From Bacillota bacterium (GTDB lineage: Bacteria > Bacillota > Sulfobacillia > JAJZYS01 > JAJYTV01), in assembly GCA_021810725.1 (NCBI GenBank), contig JAJZIE010000001.1, positions 1-48,880 of the forward strand: a DNA stretch of 48,880 nucleotides, in the 5' to 3' direction. This document shows, one piece after another, positions 8,638 to 17,016 of the stretch. Below the pieces are notes generated by a model. It was not told the DNA's origin and ran no database searches. It saw nothing but the letters and a program-made list of their open reading frames with translations. The stretch's first letter is position 1; each line of letters opens with the position of its first letter. The position numbers and the translations under genes are program-made.

Positions 8638-10389
8638 ATGAGCAGCAGTCGACCAACGCGCCGCCTTAGCGGCAATACGCAAAAAGGCGGGAAATGGGTG
8701 CCGAAGCACCTCAAAACGCGCCGGCGCCGTGTGCGACCGCTGCGCCTCATCATGGTCCTGGCGGCCCTTGCCGTGCTTCTAACCATCCTCCTGCGACCCA
8801 CCATCCCCAGTGCCGCCGCCGCCACCGCCGAAGCGGGCCTGCCGCAACAGGTCCAGCGGGCGCTGCCCAAGGATGTCCACCCCGTGCTGGTGAGCGGCAA
8901 GCCGCTCGTCGTGTCCCTGGGCGTGGGCAGGCAGCCGGCGACGGCCCTGATCGACGCGAGCGTCAAGGGCGGCGCGCCACATGTCTACGAAGTGCAGCTC
9001 GCATGGAATGGGGGCAACCTCGCCTCCGCGCAACTTGGCAAGGCCCTGCAGGCGGGCCACGGCACCTCCGACTACGGCCTCGGCGCCGCAGGCGGCTTCG
9101 CCTACTACGCCACCGCCGTGGCGGGACAGTTCCAGACCGTGACCCTGACGAAGAACGGCCTTGCGCGCTGGCTCTTCGCCCTCAGCGCACCCGCGGACCG
9201 CATCCGGCTGACGCCGAGCGGCACAAGGCTGTGGGTGGCGTTCGACGTCCACGGCACCTGGCGCCAGGGGTCCATCACCTTGAGCCAGGTCGCGCCGCGC
9301 AGTTCGTCTCCTGCCCTGGCGGCCGTGCAGAGCCAGGTGGCAAACGGCAATTCCCTCTTCATCCGGCTGGTCGAGGGTGTGCGCCAGTATTTCGGCAGCG
9401 GCATCGTCGCCGCCATCGAGGACGCCTACTACAACCTCGCGGACAGCGTGCAGCGGATCTACTACCACACGACGGGACAGCGGGCGCAGACGCCAAGTCT
9501 GGCCGTGGTTCGCCCGAAGGCGGTCCAGGCCAGCGTGGAAGCGGCGGCTCTGCCCAAGAACATCGTTCTGCCGCAGAGTTGGCCCAAGGCCGCGGGCGAG
9601 GGTGTCTGGCAGCCCGTCGGGCCGCTCGTCGGCGGACATCCCGCGATGGAGGAGACCTTCCTCCATCCCGATCCGCAGCGGCCGTGGGCCACGTCGTATC
9701 TGGTCTGGATCGATCCGCGGGCGCTCGCGGTGCACTATGAGACGGGTCTCAGCGAGCCGGTGAGCGCGTCCGGCGTCCACGGCAGCGGCATGCTGCCGAC
9801 CGACCCCGCCGTCGCAAGCCACGTCGTCGCCGCCTTCAACGCGGGCTTCAAGAGCGAAAGCACGAACTTCGGTGCGATGATGGACGGGGAGACGCTCGAC
9901 CCACCCGTCGCGGGCGTGGCGACGTTCGCCATCTACCAGGGAGGGCAGGTCGCGCTCGGCGCCTGGGGCAGCCGGACGGTGCCGAAGAAGGGACTCGTGT
10001 CGTTTCGACAGAATCTGCCCCTCATCGTGGATCATGGCCAGTTGAGCCCCTTGCTCGGGGATCCTCAGGCATGGGGCGTCGTGGTGGGCAACTCCACGTA
10101 CGTTTGGCGATCGGGGCTGGGCATCACGCCTGCCGGCGATCTCGTCTACGCGGCCGGAAACCCGCTTTCCGCATACACTCTGGCCGATACGCTGGTGGCG
10201 GCCGGCGCGGTGCGGGCCATGCAGCTCGACATCAACTCCTACTGGATCACCTTCAACTTCTACCGGTGGGTGGCGCAAGGGAGCGGCGGGTATCTCGTGG
10301 GCACGAAGCTGACGCCGGCGATCGAGCGCCCCGCAAACCGGTATCTGACGCCGGACACCCGGGACTTCTTCTACTTGACGACACCTTGA
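8638..10389 (+). CDS. membrane-anchored NAGPA-like phosphodiester glycosidase domain protein
   Basis: 583 residues. A basic N-terminus (KTRRRRVRPLR) is followed by one membrane segment at about residues 38-55, so the rest should lie outside the cell. Residues ~60-320 are of unknown type. The C-terminal ~270 residues match the NAGPA/DUF2233 fold: AAFNAGFKSESTNFGAMMDG, then a Gly-rich middle, then RAMQLDINSYWITFNFY. Known members cleave phosphodiester-linked sugars, for example in wall or teichoic polymers. The usual Asp-Gly-Gly-Gly block near the end is replaced by QLDINSYW, so activity may be altered. It is the first gene of the operon with dprE1/dprE2, which suggests a role in envelope glycan made with the same sugar donor. 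Confidence 0.7.
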   Translation: MSSSRPTRRLSGNTQKGGKWVPKHLKTRRRRVRPLRLIMVLAALAVLLTILLRPTIPSAAAATAEAGLPQQVQRALPKDVHPVLVSGKPLVVSLGVGRQPATALIDASVKGGAPHVYEVQLAWNGGNLASAQLGKALQAGHGTSDYGLGAAGGFAYYATAVAGQFQTVTLTKNGLARWLFALSAPADRIRLTPSGTRLWVAFDVHGTWRQGSITLSQVAPRSSSPALAAVQSQVANGNSLFIRLVEGVRQYFGSGIVAAIEDAYYNLADSVQRIYYHTTGQRAQTPSLAVVRPKAVQASVEAAALPKNIVLPQSWPKAAGEGVWQPVGPLVGGHPAMEETFLHPDPQRPWATSYLVWIDPRALAVHYETGLSEPVSASGVHGSGMLPTDPAVASHVVAAFNAGFKSESTNFGAMMDGETLDPPVAGVATFAIYQGGQVALGAWGSRTVPKKGLVSFRQNLPLIVDHGQLSPLLGDPQAWGVVVGNSTYVWRSGLGITPAGDLVYAAGNPLSAYTLADTLVAAGAVRAMQLDINSYWITFNFYRWVAQGSGGYLVGTKLTPAIERPANRYLTPDTRDFFYLTTP

Positions 10390-10425
10390 GGCCCTTCGGG
10401 GCGGTGGGGAAAGCGGTGCAGTGCC

Positions 10426-11778
10426 TTGTCGGCTACGCAGGCGGGACGAACACTCGAGATCGCGGGCTGGGGACATGCCGTGCGCCAACAGGCGGACGTG
10501 CTGCGGCCCGAGCAGCAGGGTCGCCTCGCTGAGGCGCTCCGCGGCCCGGGCATCGCCCGTGGCCTCGGCAGGGCGTACGGCGATGCGGCCCTCTCGCAGG
10601 GCAGGGTTTGGCAGACGACGCGTCTCAGCCGGATGCTGTCGCTGAGCGAGGCCGGCCTCCTGACCGCGGAGGCCGGCGTCTCCCTCGGCGACATCGTGCG
10701 CACCTTCCTGCCGCGCGGCTGGACCCTGCCGGTGACGCCCGGCACCCAGTGGGTTACGCTCGGTGGCGCCGTGGCGGCCGACGTGCACGGCAAAAACCAT
10801 CACGCCGCCGGCACCTTCGGCCAGCACGTCAAGGAACTTGTCCTGCTCACGGCCGACGGACAGCTCAGGCGCATTTCGCCCGAAGGCCAGAAGGAACTCT
10901 TCTGGGCCACCGTCGGCGGCATGGGCCTGACCGGCGTCATCGTAGAGGTGACGGTCCAGCTCGTGCCCGCCGAGACCGGCTATTTGAGCGTCGACTACGT
11001 CCGCACAGGCGGACTCGAGGAGACGCTCGAGTGGTTCTCCGGCCACGACCGGCAGTATCCCTACACCGTCGCCTGGATCGACGGCCTGAAGGAGGGTCAG
11101 GGGCTTGGCCGCGCCGTGCTGATGGGCGGCCGGGTGACCGCGTCCCGCGAACTCACGGCCGGCGAACCAAGGTACCCGATGCCGCGCGGCGCCGTCCGCG
11201 TGCCGTTCGACTTTCCGAAGGGCAGCCTGAGCCTGCCCGTGGGACGAGCCTTCAACGCGGCCTACTACGGCATGCATCGTCCCCGCCAGAACGCGCGCGA
11301 GCCGTGGTGGAAGTTTTTCTACCCGCTCGACGTCGCCGAAGACTGGTACCGGCTCTATGGGCGGACAGGATTCGCGCAGTACCAGGGCGTCTACCCGCCC
11401 GAGGTCGGTCTTGGAGAGATCCGCGCCATCCTGCGCCGTATCCACGCGGCGCGCCATCCGAATTTCCTCGGCGTGCTGAAGCGCATGGGGCCCGCGTCTC
11501 CCGGCATGCTCTCGTTCCCGCGCGAGGGGCTCACCCTGGCCCTTGACCTCCCGGTGCAGGGCGAGGGAACCCTGCGCCTGTTCCAGGACCTCTACGCGAT
11601 GACGGCGGACTACGGCGGGCGGGTCTACCTGGCGAAGGACGCCTTCCTCACGCCCTCGATGTTCCGCCGCATGTACCCAGGCTGGGAGGCCTTCCTGGCC
11701 GTCAAGGCCAAGGTGGATCCGCAGGGCATGTTCCGCTCCCTGCTCTCGGAGCGCGTCGGCCTCGGGGAGGTGCGCTAG
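10426..11778 (+). CDS. dprE1: DprE1-like FAD-dependent decaprenylphosphoryl-ribose 2'-oxidase
   Basis: 450 residues, similar in length and block order to mycobacterial DprE1. FAD-binding parts are GLGRAYGD (residues ~45), TPGTQWVTLGGAVAADVHGKNHH (~105-125, with His121 at the place of the FAD-linking His132 of M. tuberculosis) and FWATVGGMGLTGVI. The enzyme oxidises the ribose C2 of polyprenyl-phospho-ribose to a keto intermediate that DprE2 reduces to arabinose. The cysteine targeted covalently by benzothiazinones in M. tuberculosis (Cys387) aligns with Ala372 here. The start is a TTG at 10426, with only a weak upstream GGGGAAAG; the true start could differ by a few codons. dprE2 begins directly after its stop. 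Confidence 0.85.
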   Translation: MSATQAGRTLEIAGWGHAVRQQADVLRPEQQGRLAEALRGPGIARGLGRAYGDAALSQGRVWQTTRLSRMLSLSEAGLLTAEAGVSLGDIVRTFLPRGWTLPVTPGTQWVTLGGAVAADVHGKNHHAAGTFGQHVKELVLLTADGQLRRISPEGQKELFWATVGGMGLTGVIVEVTVQLVPAETGYLSVDYVRTGGLEETLEWFSGHDRQYPYTVAWIDGLKEGQGLGRAVLMGGRVTASRELTAGEPRYPMPRGAVRVPFDFPKGSLSLPVGRAFNAAYYGMHRPRQNAREPWWKFFYPLDVAEDWYRLYGRTGFAQYQGVYPPEVGLGEIRAILRRIHAARHPNFLGVLKRMGPASPGMLSFPREGLTLALDLPVQGEGTLRLFQDLYAMTADYGGRVYLAKDAFLTPSMFRRMYPGWEAFLAVKAKVDPQGMFRSLLSERVGLGEVR

Positions 11779-12507
11779 ATGCCCCCCGGCCGCATCGCCA
11801 TCCTGGGCGCAACCTCGACCGTCGGGCGCGCCATCGCGGCCGAGTACGCGCGCGGTGGGCGGGACCTCCTGCTCTGCGGGCGCTCGCTCGGCGAGGTGGA
11901 GCGCGTGGCGCAGGACCTCAGCCTGCGCTACGGAGTCGCCGCCGAGGCCTGTCTGCTCGACCCCGACCTTCCGGACTACCCGCAGGTGCTCTGGCGCCTC
12001 GAAGGCGGGCGGCCGCTCGGGGGCGTCGTCTGGGCGATCGGCACGATGTCGGCCGCCGCCGGGGGCGGTGGTCCCGACGAGATCCGCGAGACCACCTGGG
12101 TGAATTTCGGCGCCGCCGTGGCGGCGATCGAGGGCGTTCTGCCGGCCGTGGATCCGAAGGGTTTCATCGTGCTCCTGTCTTCGGTGGCTGGTGAGCGAGG
12201 CCGCAGGAAGAACTACGTCTACGGCGCGGCGAAGGCGGCCCTCACCACCTACGGTCAGGGCCTCAATCACCGGCTCGCGGGGCGCGGACCGCGGGTCACC
12301 GTGGTGCAACTCGGTGTCGTCGACAGCCAGATGACCTGGGGCATGTCCGGCGGGCCCGCCGGGGCCGATCCCGAGCGGGTGGCGCGGGCGATCGTCCAGG
12401 CGGTGCGTGCCGGCAAGGGACGGGTGCACGTGCCGGCCGTCTGGGGACCGATCATGCTCCTGCTGCGCCTCGTGCCGGAGAGCGTCTTCAACCGCCTGCA
12501 GGTCTAG
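11779..12507 (+). CDS. dprE2: DprE2-like short-chain reductase (decaprenylphosphoryl-2-keto-ribose reductase)
   Basis: 242 residues of the short-chain dehydrogenase family. The cofactor loop is GATSTVGRAIA at the N-terminus, the Ser is in LLSSVAGERGRR, and the catalytic pair is Tyr148/Lys152 in YVYGAAKAA. The C-terminus ends in a hydrophobic stretch (PIMLLLRLVP) as in DprE2. It should reduce the 2-keto product of DprE1 to polyprenyl-phospho-arabinose. The ATG follows the dprE1 stop without a gap, and GGGGAGGTG lies upstream inside dprE1, so both subunits are made together. Confidence 0.85.
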   Translation: MPPGRIAILGATSTVGRAIAAEYARGGRDLLLCGRSLGEVERVAQDLSLRYGVAAEACLLDPDLPDYPQVLWRLEGGRPLGGVVWAIGTMSAAAGGGGPDEIRETTWVNFGAAVAAIEGVLPAVDPKGFIVLLSSVAGERGRRKNYVYGAAKAALTTYGQGLNHRLAGRGPRVTVVQLGVVDSQMTWGMSGGPAGADPERVARAIVQAVRAGKGRVHVPAVWGPIMLLLRLVPESVFNRLQV

Positions 12508-12521
12508 GGGAGGGTAGGGCC

Positions 12522-13439
12522 ATGGCGAACGCGGAGCTGCAGATCGGCGAAATCCCCGCGGAGATCGGGCAGGGCAGGGGCCTGTGGCGCCTGATGCGCC
12601 CGCGCCAGTGGATCAAGAACCTCCTCGTCTTCGCGCCGCTGATCTTCGCCGACGACTTCCTGCGCCTCAAGGACCTGCTGCCGGTCGCCCTGGCCTTTTT
12701 CTCCTTCTGCCTGCTCTCGAGCGCCGTCTACATCGCGAACGACTGGCGCGACCGCGAGGAGGACAGCCGCCACCCTAAGAAGCGGACGCGGCCACTGGCG
12801 AGCGGGCAGGTCTCGCTCGAGGCGGCCGGTGCCCTCCTCGCCGTGCTGCTGGCTCTGGGCCTGGGGCTCGCCTTCCTGAGCGGCCCCTGGGTGCTCCTCG
12901 TCGCAGCGCTTTTCCTGCTCGTCAACGTCCTCTACACCTACATCCTCAAGTCGCAGCTCTTCCTCGACGCCTTCGGCATCTCCGCGGGGTTCATGCTGCG
13001 GGCCCTCGCGGGGGCCGTCGCGATCGGCGTCGCGTTCTCGCCCTGGCTCTTCGCCCTCGTTCTGCTGCTCACGCTCTTCCTCGCCTTCGGCAAGCGGCGC
13101 AGCGAGCTCAGGGCTTCCTCGGCGCCCGAGCAGCACCGCGAGGTGCTCGGGCGCTACACGGCGCCGCTCCTCGACCAGATCCTCGGCGTGCTCGTCTCGA
13201 GCATGATCGGCGTCTACGCGATCTACTCCTTCGACCAGCCGCTGCATGCGCACGCCTTCATGCTGACGATCCCCTTCGTCATCTACGGCCTCTTCCGCTA
13301 CCTCTACCTGCTCTCGGCGAACGACCGCGAGAATCCGGACGAGCTCCTCGTCACCGACTGGCCGACGCTCGTCAATCTTGGCCTCTGGGGCGTCACGGTC
13401 GTCGCCATGCTGGTGCTGAACCGGCAGGGTGTCCTGTGA
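12522..13439 (+). CDS. UbiA family polyprenyl-phosphate phosphoribosyltransferase (DPPR synthase-like)
   Basis: 305 residues with about eight to nine membrane segments. The start LMRPRQWIKNLLVFAPLIF and the first metal motif NDWRDREED (from Asn73) followed by HPKKRTRPLASG are typical of the Rv3806c type, which joins PRPP to decaprenyl phosphate. The second aspartate motif region around LKSQLFLDAFGIS and the KRRSEL loop are also present. The product should be polyprenyl-phosphoryl-5-phosphoribose on the cytoplasmic side. GGGGAGGG precedes the ATG. It lies 14 bp after dprE2 and overlaps the downstream HAD phosphatase by four bases. Function by neighbourhood and motif is strong; the lipid chain length is unknown. 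Confidence 0.85.
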   Translation: MANAELQIGEIPAEIGQGRGLWRLMRPRQWIKNLLVFAPLIFADDFLRLKDLLPVALAFFSFCLLSSAVYIANDWRDREEDSRHPKKRTRPLASGQVSLEAAGALLAVLLALGLGLAFLSGPWVLLVAALFLLVNVLYTYILKSQLFLDAFGISAGFMLRALAGAVAIGVAFSPWLFALVLLLTLFLAFGKRRSELRASSAPEQHREVLGRYTAPLLDQILGVLVSSMIGVYAIYSFDQPLHAHAFMLTIPFVIYGLFRYLYLLSANDRENPDELLVTDWPTLVNLGLWGVTVVAMLVLNRQGVL

Positions 13440-13942
13440 AGCGGTACCTGATCTCCGTGCCGAGCGTCGGCGACGTCCCGCTGCGACAGCTCATGGAGAT
13501 GGGCGTGCGCGGACTCATCTTCGACCTCGACAACACGCTCGTCAGGCCACACAGCGACGAGGTTCCCACCGCGACGTCGCGGCTGCTGAGGGAGGCACAG
13601 GAACTTGGCCTCGCCACCGTGATCGTCTCGAACAGCAGGGCGACCCGCGTGGAGCGGCTGGGGCGGCGCATGGGGATTCCGGTCGTCGCGAAGGCGCGCA
13701 AGCCCTTCGCCGCCGCCTACCGCAAGGGACTCGCCGTGCTGGGACTCCCGGGCGGGCAGGTCGCCGCCATCGGCGACCACTTCCTCACCGACGGGCTTGG
13801 GGCCCTGCGCCAAGGCATGCCGCTGGTGCTTGTCGATCCGATCAGTCGGGAGGAGGACTTCCTGGTGTGGGCGGCCCGCCCCGTCGACTTCATCCTGCGC
13901 CGGCTGCTTCTCGGAGAAAGGCGCGGCCCCTCGAGCGCCTAG
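13436..13942 (+). CDS. yqeG: YqeG-type HAD (class IIIA) phosphatase
   Basis: 168 residues; GTG start in the GTGA overlap with the UbiA-type gene. HAD motif I is FDLDNTL with Asp30 and Asp32, motif II is VIVSNS, the lysine is in KARKPF and motif III is IGDHFLTDG. The family includes YqeG of Bacillus and phosphatidylglycerophosphatases of plant/yeast type, so lipid phosphates are plausible substrates. In many Bacillota yqeG stands with yqeH/aroE; here it is the last gene of the polyprenyl-arabinose operon. I infer that it removes the 5-phosphate from polyprenyl-phosphoryl-5-phosphoribose, the step between the UbiA-type enzyme and DprE1. An ordinary phosphatidylglycerophosphatase role is the alternative. 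Confidence 0.82.
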   Translation: MKRYLISVPSVGDVPLRQLMEMGVRGLIFDLDNTLVRPHSDEVPTATSRLLREAQELGLATVIVSNSRATRVERLGRRMGIPVVAKARKPFAAAYRKGLAVLGLPGGQVAAIGDHFLTDGLGALRQGMPLVLVDPISREEDFLVWAARPVDFILRRLLLGERRGPSSA

Positions 13943-14745
13943 GCGACGGCGCTCGCGAGGAACATCGGCAGGATGACACAGAGGCGGCCACGTTCGCTGC
14001 GCTCGCGCTGTTCAAGAAGCCAGGCGTCGGCCACGCCGTCTGCGACGGCGCCGGAGCTCAGGCCGGCCTGCAGCGCCGCAGAGAGCAGCGGCTGTGCCTC
14101 CTCGTAGCTCGTCAGGACGTGCGTCAGCACCGAGATGCGGACGTCGTGGAAGCCCGCGTCGTGCAAGAGGCCATAGAATCGCCGCCCGATCCACGGATTC
14201 GCGACGGTACCGGCCATCGCGAGCTTCAGGGCCTGCGTCAGCTCGACGTTGTCCGCGTCGACCGTCCAGAGTTCGTAGTCGAGGTCGAGGAGCGCGATGC
14301 GGCCGCCGGGCCTCAGGACCCGCCGCGCCTCGCTCAGGGCCTTGGCCGGCTCGTGCAGGTGCTCGAAGACGCGTTCGGCGCGGTAGCCGTCCTGGCTCCC
14401 GTCCGGGAACGGCAGGGCGGCCGCTGCGGCGTGGCGGAACTCCGCCCCCGGCACCTTGCGCCGAGCGTGCTCCACCATGTTGCGGCTCGCGTCGACGCCA
14501 ACCGCCTCGATGCCGCGCTGGCGCAGCAGCCCGACCGCCGTGCCCGGGCCGCAGCCGATCTCGACCATGCGCTGGCCTGGCGCGAGGGCGAGGCGGGCGA
14601 AGGACTCTTCCCGCACCGCCTCGAGCCAGCCGAGCTGCTCGACCTGCTCGAGGAAGGCGATGAACTGACCCGGATCCTGGCTCGCGTCGATATTGCTGAA
14701 GTGGCTGATGTCGATGGGACGACCGCTTCTCGTGGCGTCGCTCAA
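13939..14745 (-). CDS. class I SAM-dependent methyltransferase
   Basis: 268 residues. SAM-binding motif I is MVEIGCGPGTAVGLL (residues ~60-75), followed by GVDASRNMVEHAR and the post-motif LPFPDGSQDGYRAERVFEH and LRPGGRIALLD, the usual order of the UbiE/Methyltransf_11 group. The acceptor cannot be read from sequence. It follows tag on the same strand with a gap of five bases, so the two are probably cotranscribed. Its stop shares CTAG (13939-13942) with the stop of the convergent yqeG. Confidence 0.8.
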   Translation of the reverse strand: MSDATRSGRPIDISHFSNIDASQDPGQFIAFLEQVEQLGWLEAVREESFARLALAPGQRMVEIGCGPGTAVGLLRQRGIEAVGVDASRNMVEHARRKVPGAEFRHAAAAALPFPDGSQDGYRAERVFEHLHEPAKALSEARRVLRPGGRIALLDLDYELWTVDADNVELTQALKLAMAGTVANPWIGRRFYGLLHDAGFHDVRISVLTHVLTSYEEAQPLLSAALQAGLSSGAVADGVADAWLLEQRERSERGRLCVILPMFLASAVA

Positions 14746-14750
14746 GGCGG

Positions 14751-15356
14751 CTACCTCTCCTTTGTGTGGACGTGGGCGAGCTCGTCGTGGCGGAAACAGT
14801 CCACGACGTGGTCCATGACCATGCCGGTGGCCTGCATGAACGCGTAGCAGATCGTCGGCCCGACAAAGCGCAGGCCCTCGCGGCGCAGCGTCCGGCTGAG
14901 GGTCTTCGAGACGTCGGTCTCCGCGGGGACGTCCTCGGGCCGTGCCCAGTGGTTCACCTGCGGCGCCCCGCCGACCAGGGCCCAGAGATAGTCGGAGAAC
15001 GATCCCGAGCGCTCCTGAATGGCCAGAACCCGACGGGCGTTTTCGACCGCCGCCTCGAGCTTGAGACGGTTGCGGACGATGCCGCGATCGAGCATCAGCC
15101 GCTCGATATCATCCTTCGAGAAGGCCGCCACCTTTGCGGGGACAAAGCCCGCGAACGCCCGGCGGTAGTCTTCCCGCCGGTGCAGAATTGTTCGCCAGCT
15201 CAATCCCGCCTGCGCGCCCTCGAGGCAGAGGAACTCGAAGAGACGTACGTCGTCGTAGACCGGAACGCCCCACTCGCGATCGTGATACCGGGCATAGAGC
15301 GGGTCGTCCGGTGGCACCCAGGCGCAGCGGTGCACGAAGAAATCCCCCCGCCGCAT
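14751..15356 (-). CDS. tag: DNA-3-methyladenine glycosylase I
   Basis: 201 residues, colinear with E. coli Tag, which excises 3-methyladenine from alkylated DNA. The structural zinc ligands are present as Cys11, His25, His183 and Cys187. The catalytic-site glutamate is Glu46 in LCLEGAQAGLSW, and TICYAFMQATG matches the conserved end. The ATG at 15356 gives the family N-terminus; upstream sequence in frame is low-complexity Pro/Arg. The ribosome binding site is weak. It is the first gene of a leftward pair with the methyltransferase. Confidence 0.92.
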   Translation of the reverse strand: MRRGDFFVHRCAWVPPDDPLYARYHDREWGVPVYDDVRLFEFLCLEGAQAGLSWRTILHRREDYRRAFAGFVPAKVAAFSKDDIERLMLDRGIVRNRLKLEAAVENARRVLAIQERSGSFSDYLWALVGGAPQVNHWARPEDVPAETDVSKTLSRTLRREGLRFVGPTICYAFMQATGMVMDHVVDCFRHDELAHVHTKER

Positions 15357-15676
15357 AGTTGTCCACGGCGGGGGGGCGCACCTGCAGGGAAGCCGCGGAA
15401 ACGGCCGCGCGCGGCCGCCGTTTGGCGCCGCGCGCAAGTCGCTTCTTGGAACTGGCGCTGGGGCTGGCCATGGTGGCCGTCGCGCCGGACGGAACGTCGA
15501 TTGCGTCCCGTCCGCTTCTCGCCGCCGTCGCCACCTCGGTCGCGTGGAGCGGGACCGCATGCATCAAGCGGGAGGGCTCGACGGGAAGGTCCGCCCGCAG
15601 CAGTGTACAGCATAGTGCCTGGGCTCCTCTGGCGCATCGTCCAGTTGCTGCGGTCCAATGTTCCCAGGACTCGCTG
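15357..15676. other. 320-base stretch without a confident gene
   Basis: Open frames on both strands are rich in Arg, Ala and Pro and lack ribosome binding sites. It lies between tadC (ending at 15677) and tag (starting at 15356), so it should hold the end of the tad transcript and the promoter of tag. No clear terminator hairpin or promoter was found. A Lys/Arg-rich leftward frame (from about 15475) is noted but not supported. Confidence 0.4.
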
Positions 15677-16312
15677 TCAGATGGACCGCCAGAGTGACAT
15701 CAGCCATGGGATGGCCACAAGCCCCACCCCCTCGAGCAGCACGATGCCCGCGAGGGTCGTGAAGACATACGGGAGGTACGCGGCGCTGCGACGCAGCTCC
15801 TTGCGCACGTCGCCCAGGGCGCTGCGGCGGTAGCGGGCGATCGAGTCGCTGAGCGGCAGACCCAGCTGCGCGTCTCGCGAGAGCAGAGCGACCAGCCGGT
15901 CCGTCTCCGGTGTGCGCAGACTGAGGCGCAGGCCGTCGAGCGCGGCGGCGACGCTGTGCCCCTCTTGCACCCGATCCTGAAAGGACCTGAGGGCCGGACC
16001 CAAGGGGTCCTGCGCCCAGAGCCCCGCGTAGCGCAGGGCCGCGTGCAGCGGCTGGCCGGCGGCGGCGGCCATCGCGAGGTCGGTGAGAAGGCCGGGAACG
16101 GCCCGCCGCACCTGATCGCGGGCGCCGCTTTTGGCGAGGGCCGTCGGGAAGCGCCGCCAGAGCATCGCGGCAGGCCCGGCCAAGGCAAAGAGGGCCATGC
16201 CCCAGGGCGCGAGGAGTGCCAGGCCGATCCAGATCGGCAGCAGCAGGGGGCGCTGCCGGCCGGCGCGCCAAAGCGCCATGGCCAGCACCAGACGTGGAAG
16301 TGCCGCGATCAT
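15677..16312 (-). CDS. tadC: TadC-like type II/IV pilus platform protein (GspF domain)
   Basis: 211 residues. Two membrane helices lie at the N-terminus (~8-45) and one long one at the C-terminus (~178-205). Between them is a cytoplasmic T2SSF/GspF domain with the typical VPGLLTDLAMAAAAGQPLHAAL segment and EGHSVAAALDGL. TadC pairs with TadB in the inner-membrane platform that the TadA motor drives. The ATG overlaps the tadB stop (ATGA). It is the last gene of the leftward operon. It is shorter than the ~300-residue norm. Confidence 0.8.
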   Translation of the reverse strand: MIAALPRLVLAMALWRAGRQRPLLLPIWIGLALLAPWGMALFALAGPAAMLWRRFPTALAKSGARDQVRRAVPGLLTDLAMAAAAGQPLHAALRYAGLWAQDPLGPALRSFQDRVQEGHSVAAALDGLRLSLRTPETDRLVALLSRDAQLGLPLSDSIARYRRSALGDVRKELRRSAAYLPYVFTTLAGIVLLEGVGLVAIPWLMSLWRSI

Positions 16313-17016
16313 GGCAGGAGCGCGGACGCGAGATAGGGCACGCCGCCACCCGTCACGAGCGCCAGGGCGATGAGCCAGGGAATGGGAGCGTTGCCTTCGG
16401 CCGCGAGCACCAGCCCCGTGAACAGGAGGGCCGTGGCCATCAGGCCCGTGACCACGAAGTAGGGCAACGTCTCACCCTCCACGCTCGCCACCTCGCGCCG
16501 GTCGTCCGCCGCGTCCTCGAGCAGCACCGCAAGGTGGCGGTCCAGGGGCGCTCCCGTGTGTCGGCTGAGCGCGAGGGCCCTGGCGAGCCGGACCAGGAGC
16601 CCGATGCCGGCCCGTTGCCCAACATCGGCGAACGCCGCCTCGCTCGAGCCGCCGCGCAGCCAGTCCGCCAGGGCGGACTGCCAGAGCGGGCGCAGGTCGT
16701 CGCTGCAGGCCGGCAGGGCCGCCAGGGCGCAGAGCTCCGCGCTGCCGTAGAGCGAGGCCTGTTCGAACATGGCCTGGATCGGCTCCTCCGCCGCGACCGC
16801 GAGACGTCTAAGGCGCGCGTGCCGCAGATACTGGCGAAGACCCGCCTGCCAGAGCGCGACGGACGCCGCGGCCGCGAGCGCGACCGCAAGCCCCGAGGCC
16901 AGGGCGACCGCGAGCGCGACGAGCGGCGGCAAGAAACGCGCCATGCGCCGCGCGCCACCTGTAGCGAGGCTCGCGCCGAGCAACGCGACCGCGGCCAGGA
17001 GCACCGCGCCGTTCAT
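16309..17016 (-). CDS. tadB: TadB-like platform protein (GspF domain)
   Basis: 235 residues starting at the ATG that overlaps the tadA stop. Two N-terminal membrane segments (residues ~4-22 and ~28-55) are followed by a helical GspF-like cytoplasmic domain (for example ALALSRHTGAPLDRHLAVLLED) and two C-terminal helices (~185-230). In Tad systems TadB and TadC form the membrane base of the pilus machine. Gene order tadA-tadB-tadC supports the call more than sequence identity does. Confidence 0.78.
   Translation of the reverse strand: MNGAVLLAAVALLGASLATGGARRMARFLPPLVALAVALASGLAVALAAAASVALWQAGLRQYLRHARLRRLAVAAEEPIQAMFEQASLYGSAELCALAALPACSDDLRPLWQSALADWLRGGSSEAAFADVGQRAGIGLLVRLARALALSRHTGAPLDRHLAVLLEDAADDRREVASVEGETLPYFVVTGLMATALLFTGLVLAAEGNAPIPWLIALALVTGGGVPYLASALLP

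Noticed and set aside
8779..12429. Leftward frame of over 1200 codons
   Set aside because: It lies antisense to the NAGPA-like, dprE1 and dprE2 genes; its protein is His/Arg/Ala-rich low complexity, a by-product of high GC content.
15359..15697. Rightward frame of 112 codons in the gap between tadC and tag
   Set aside because: No ribosome binding site, biased composition, and it overlaps the tadC end; not supported.
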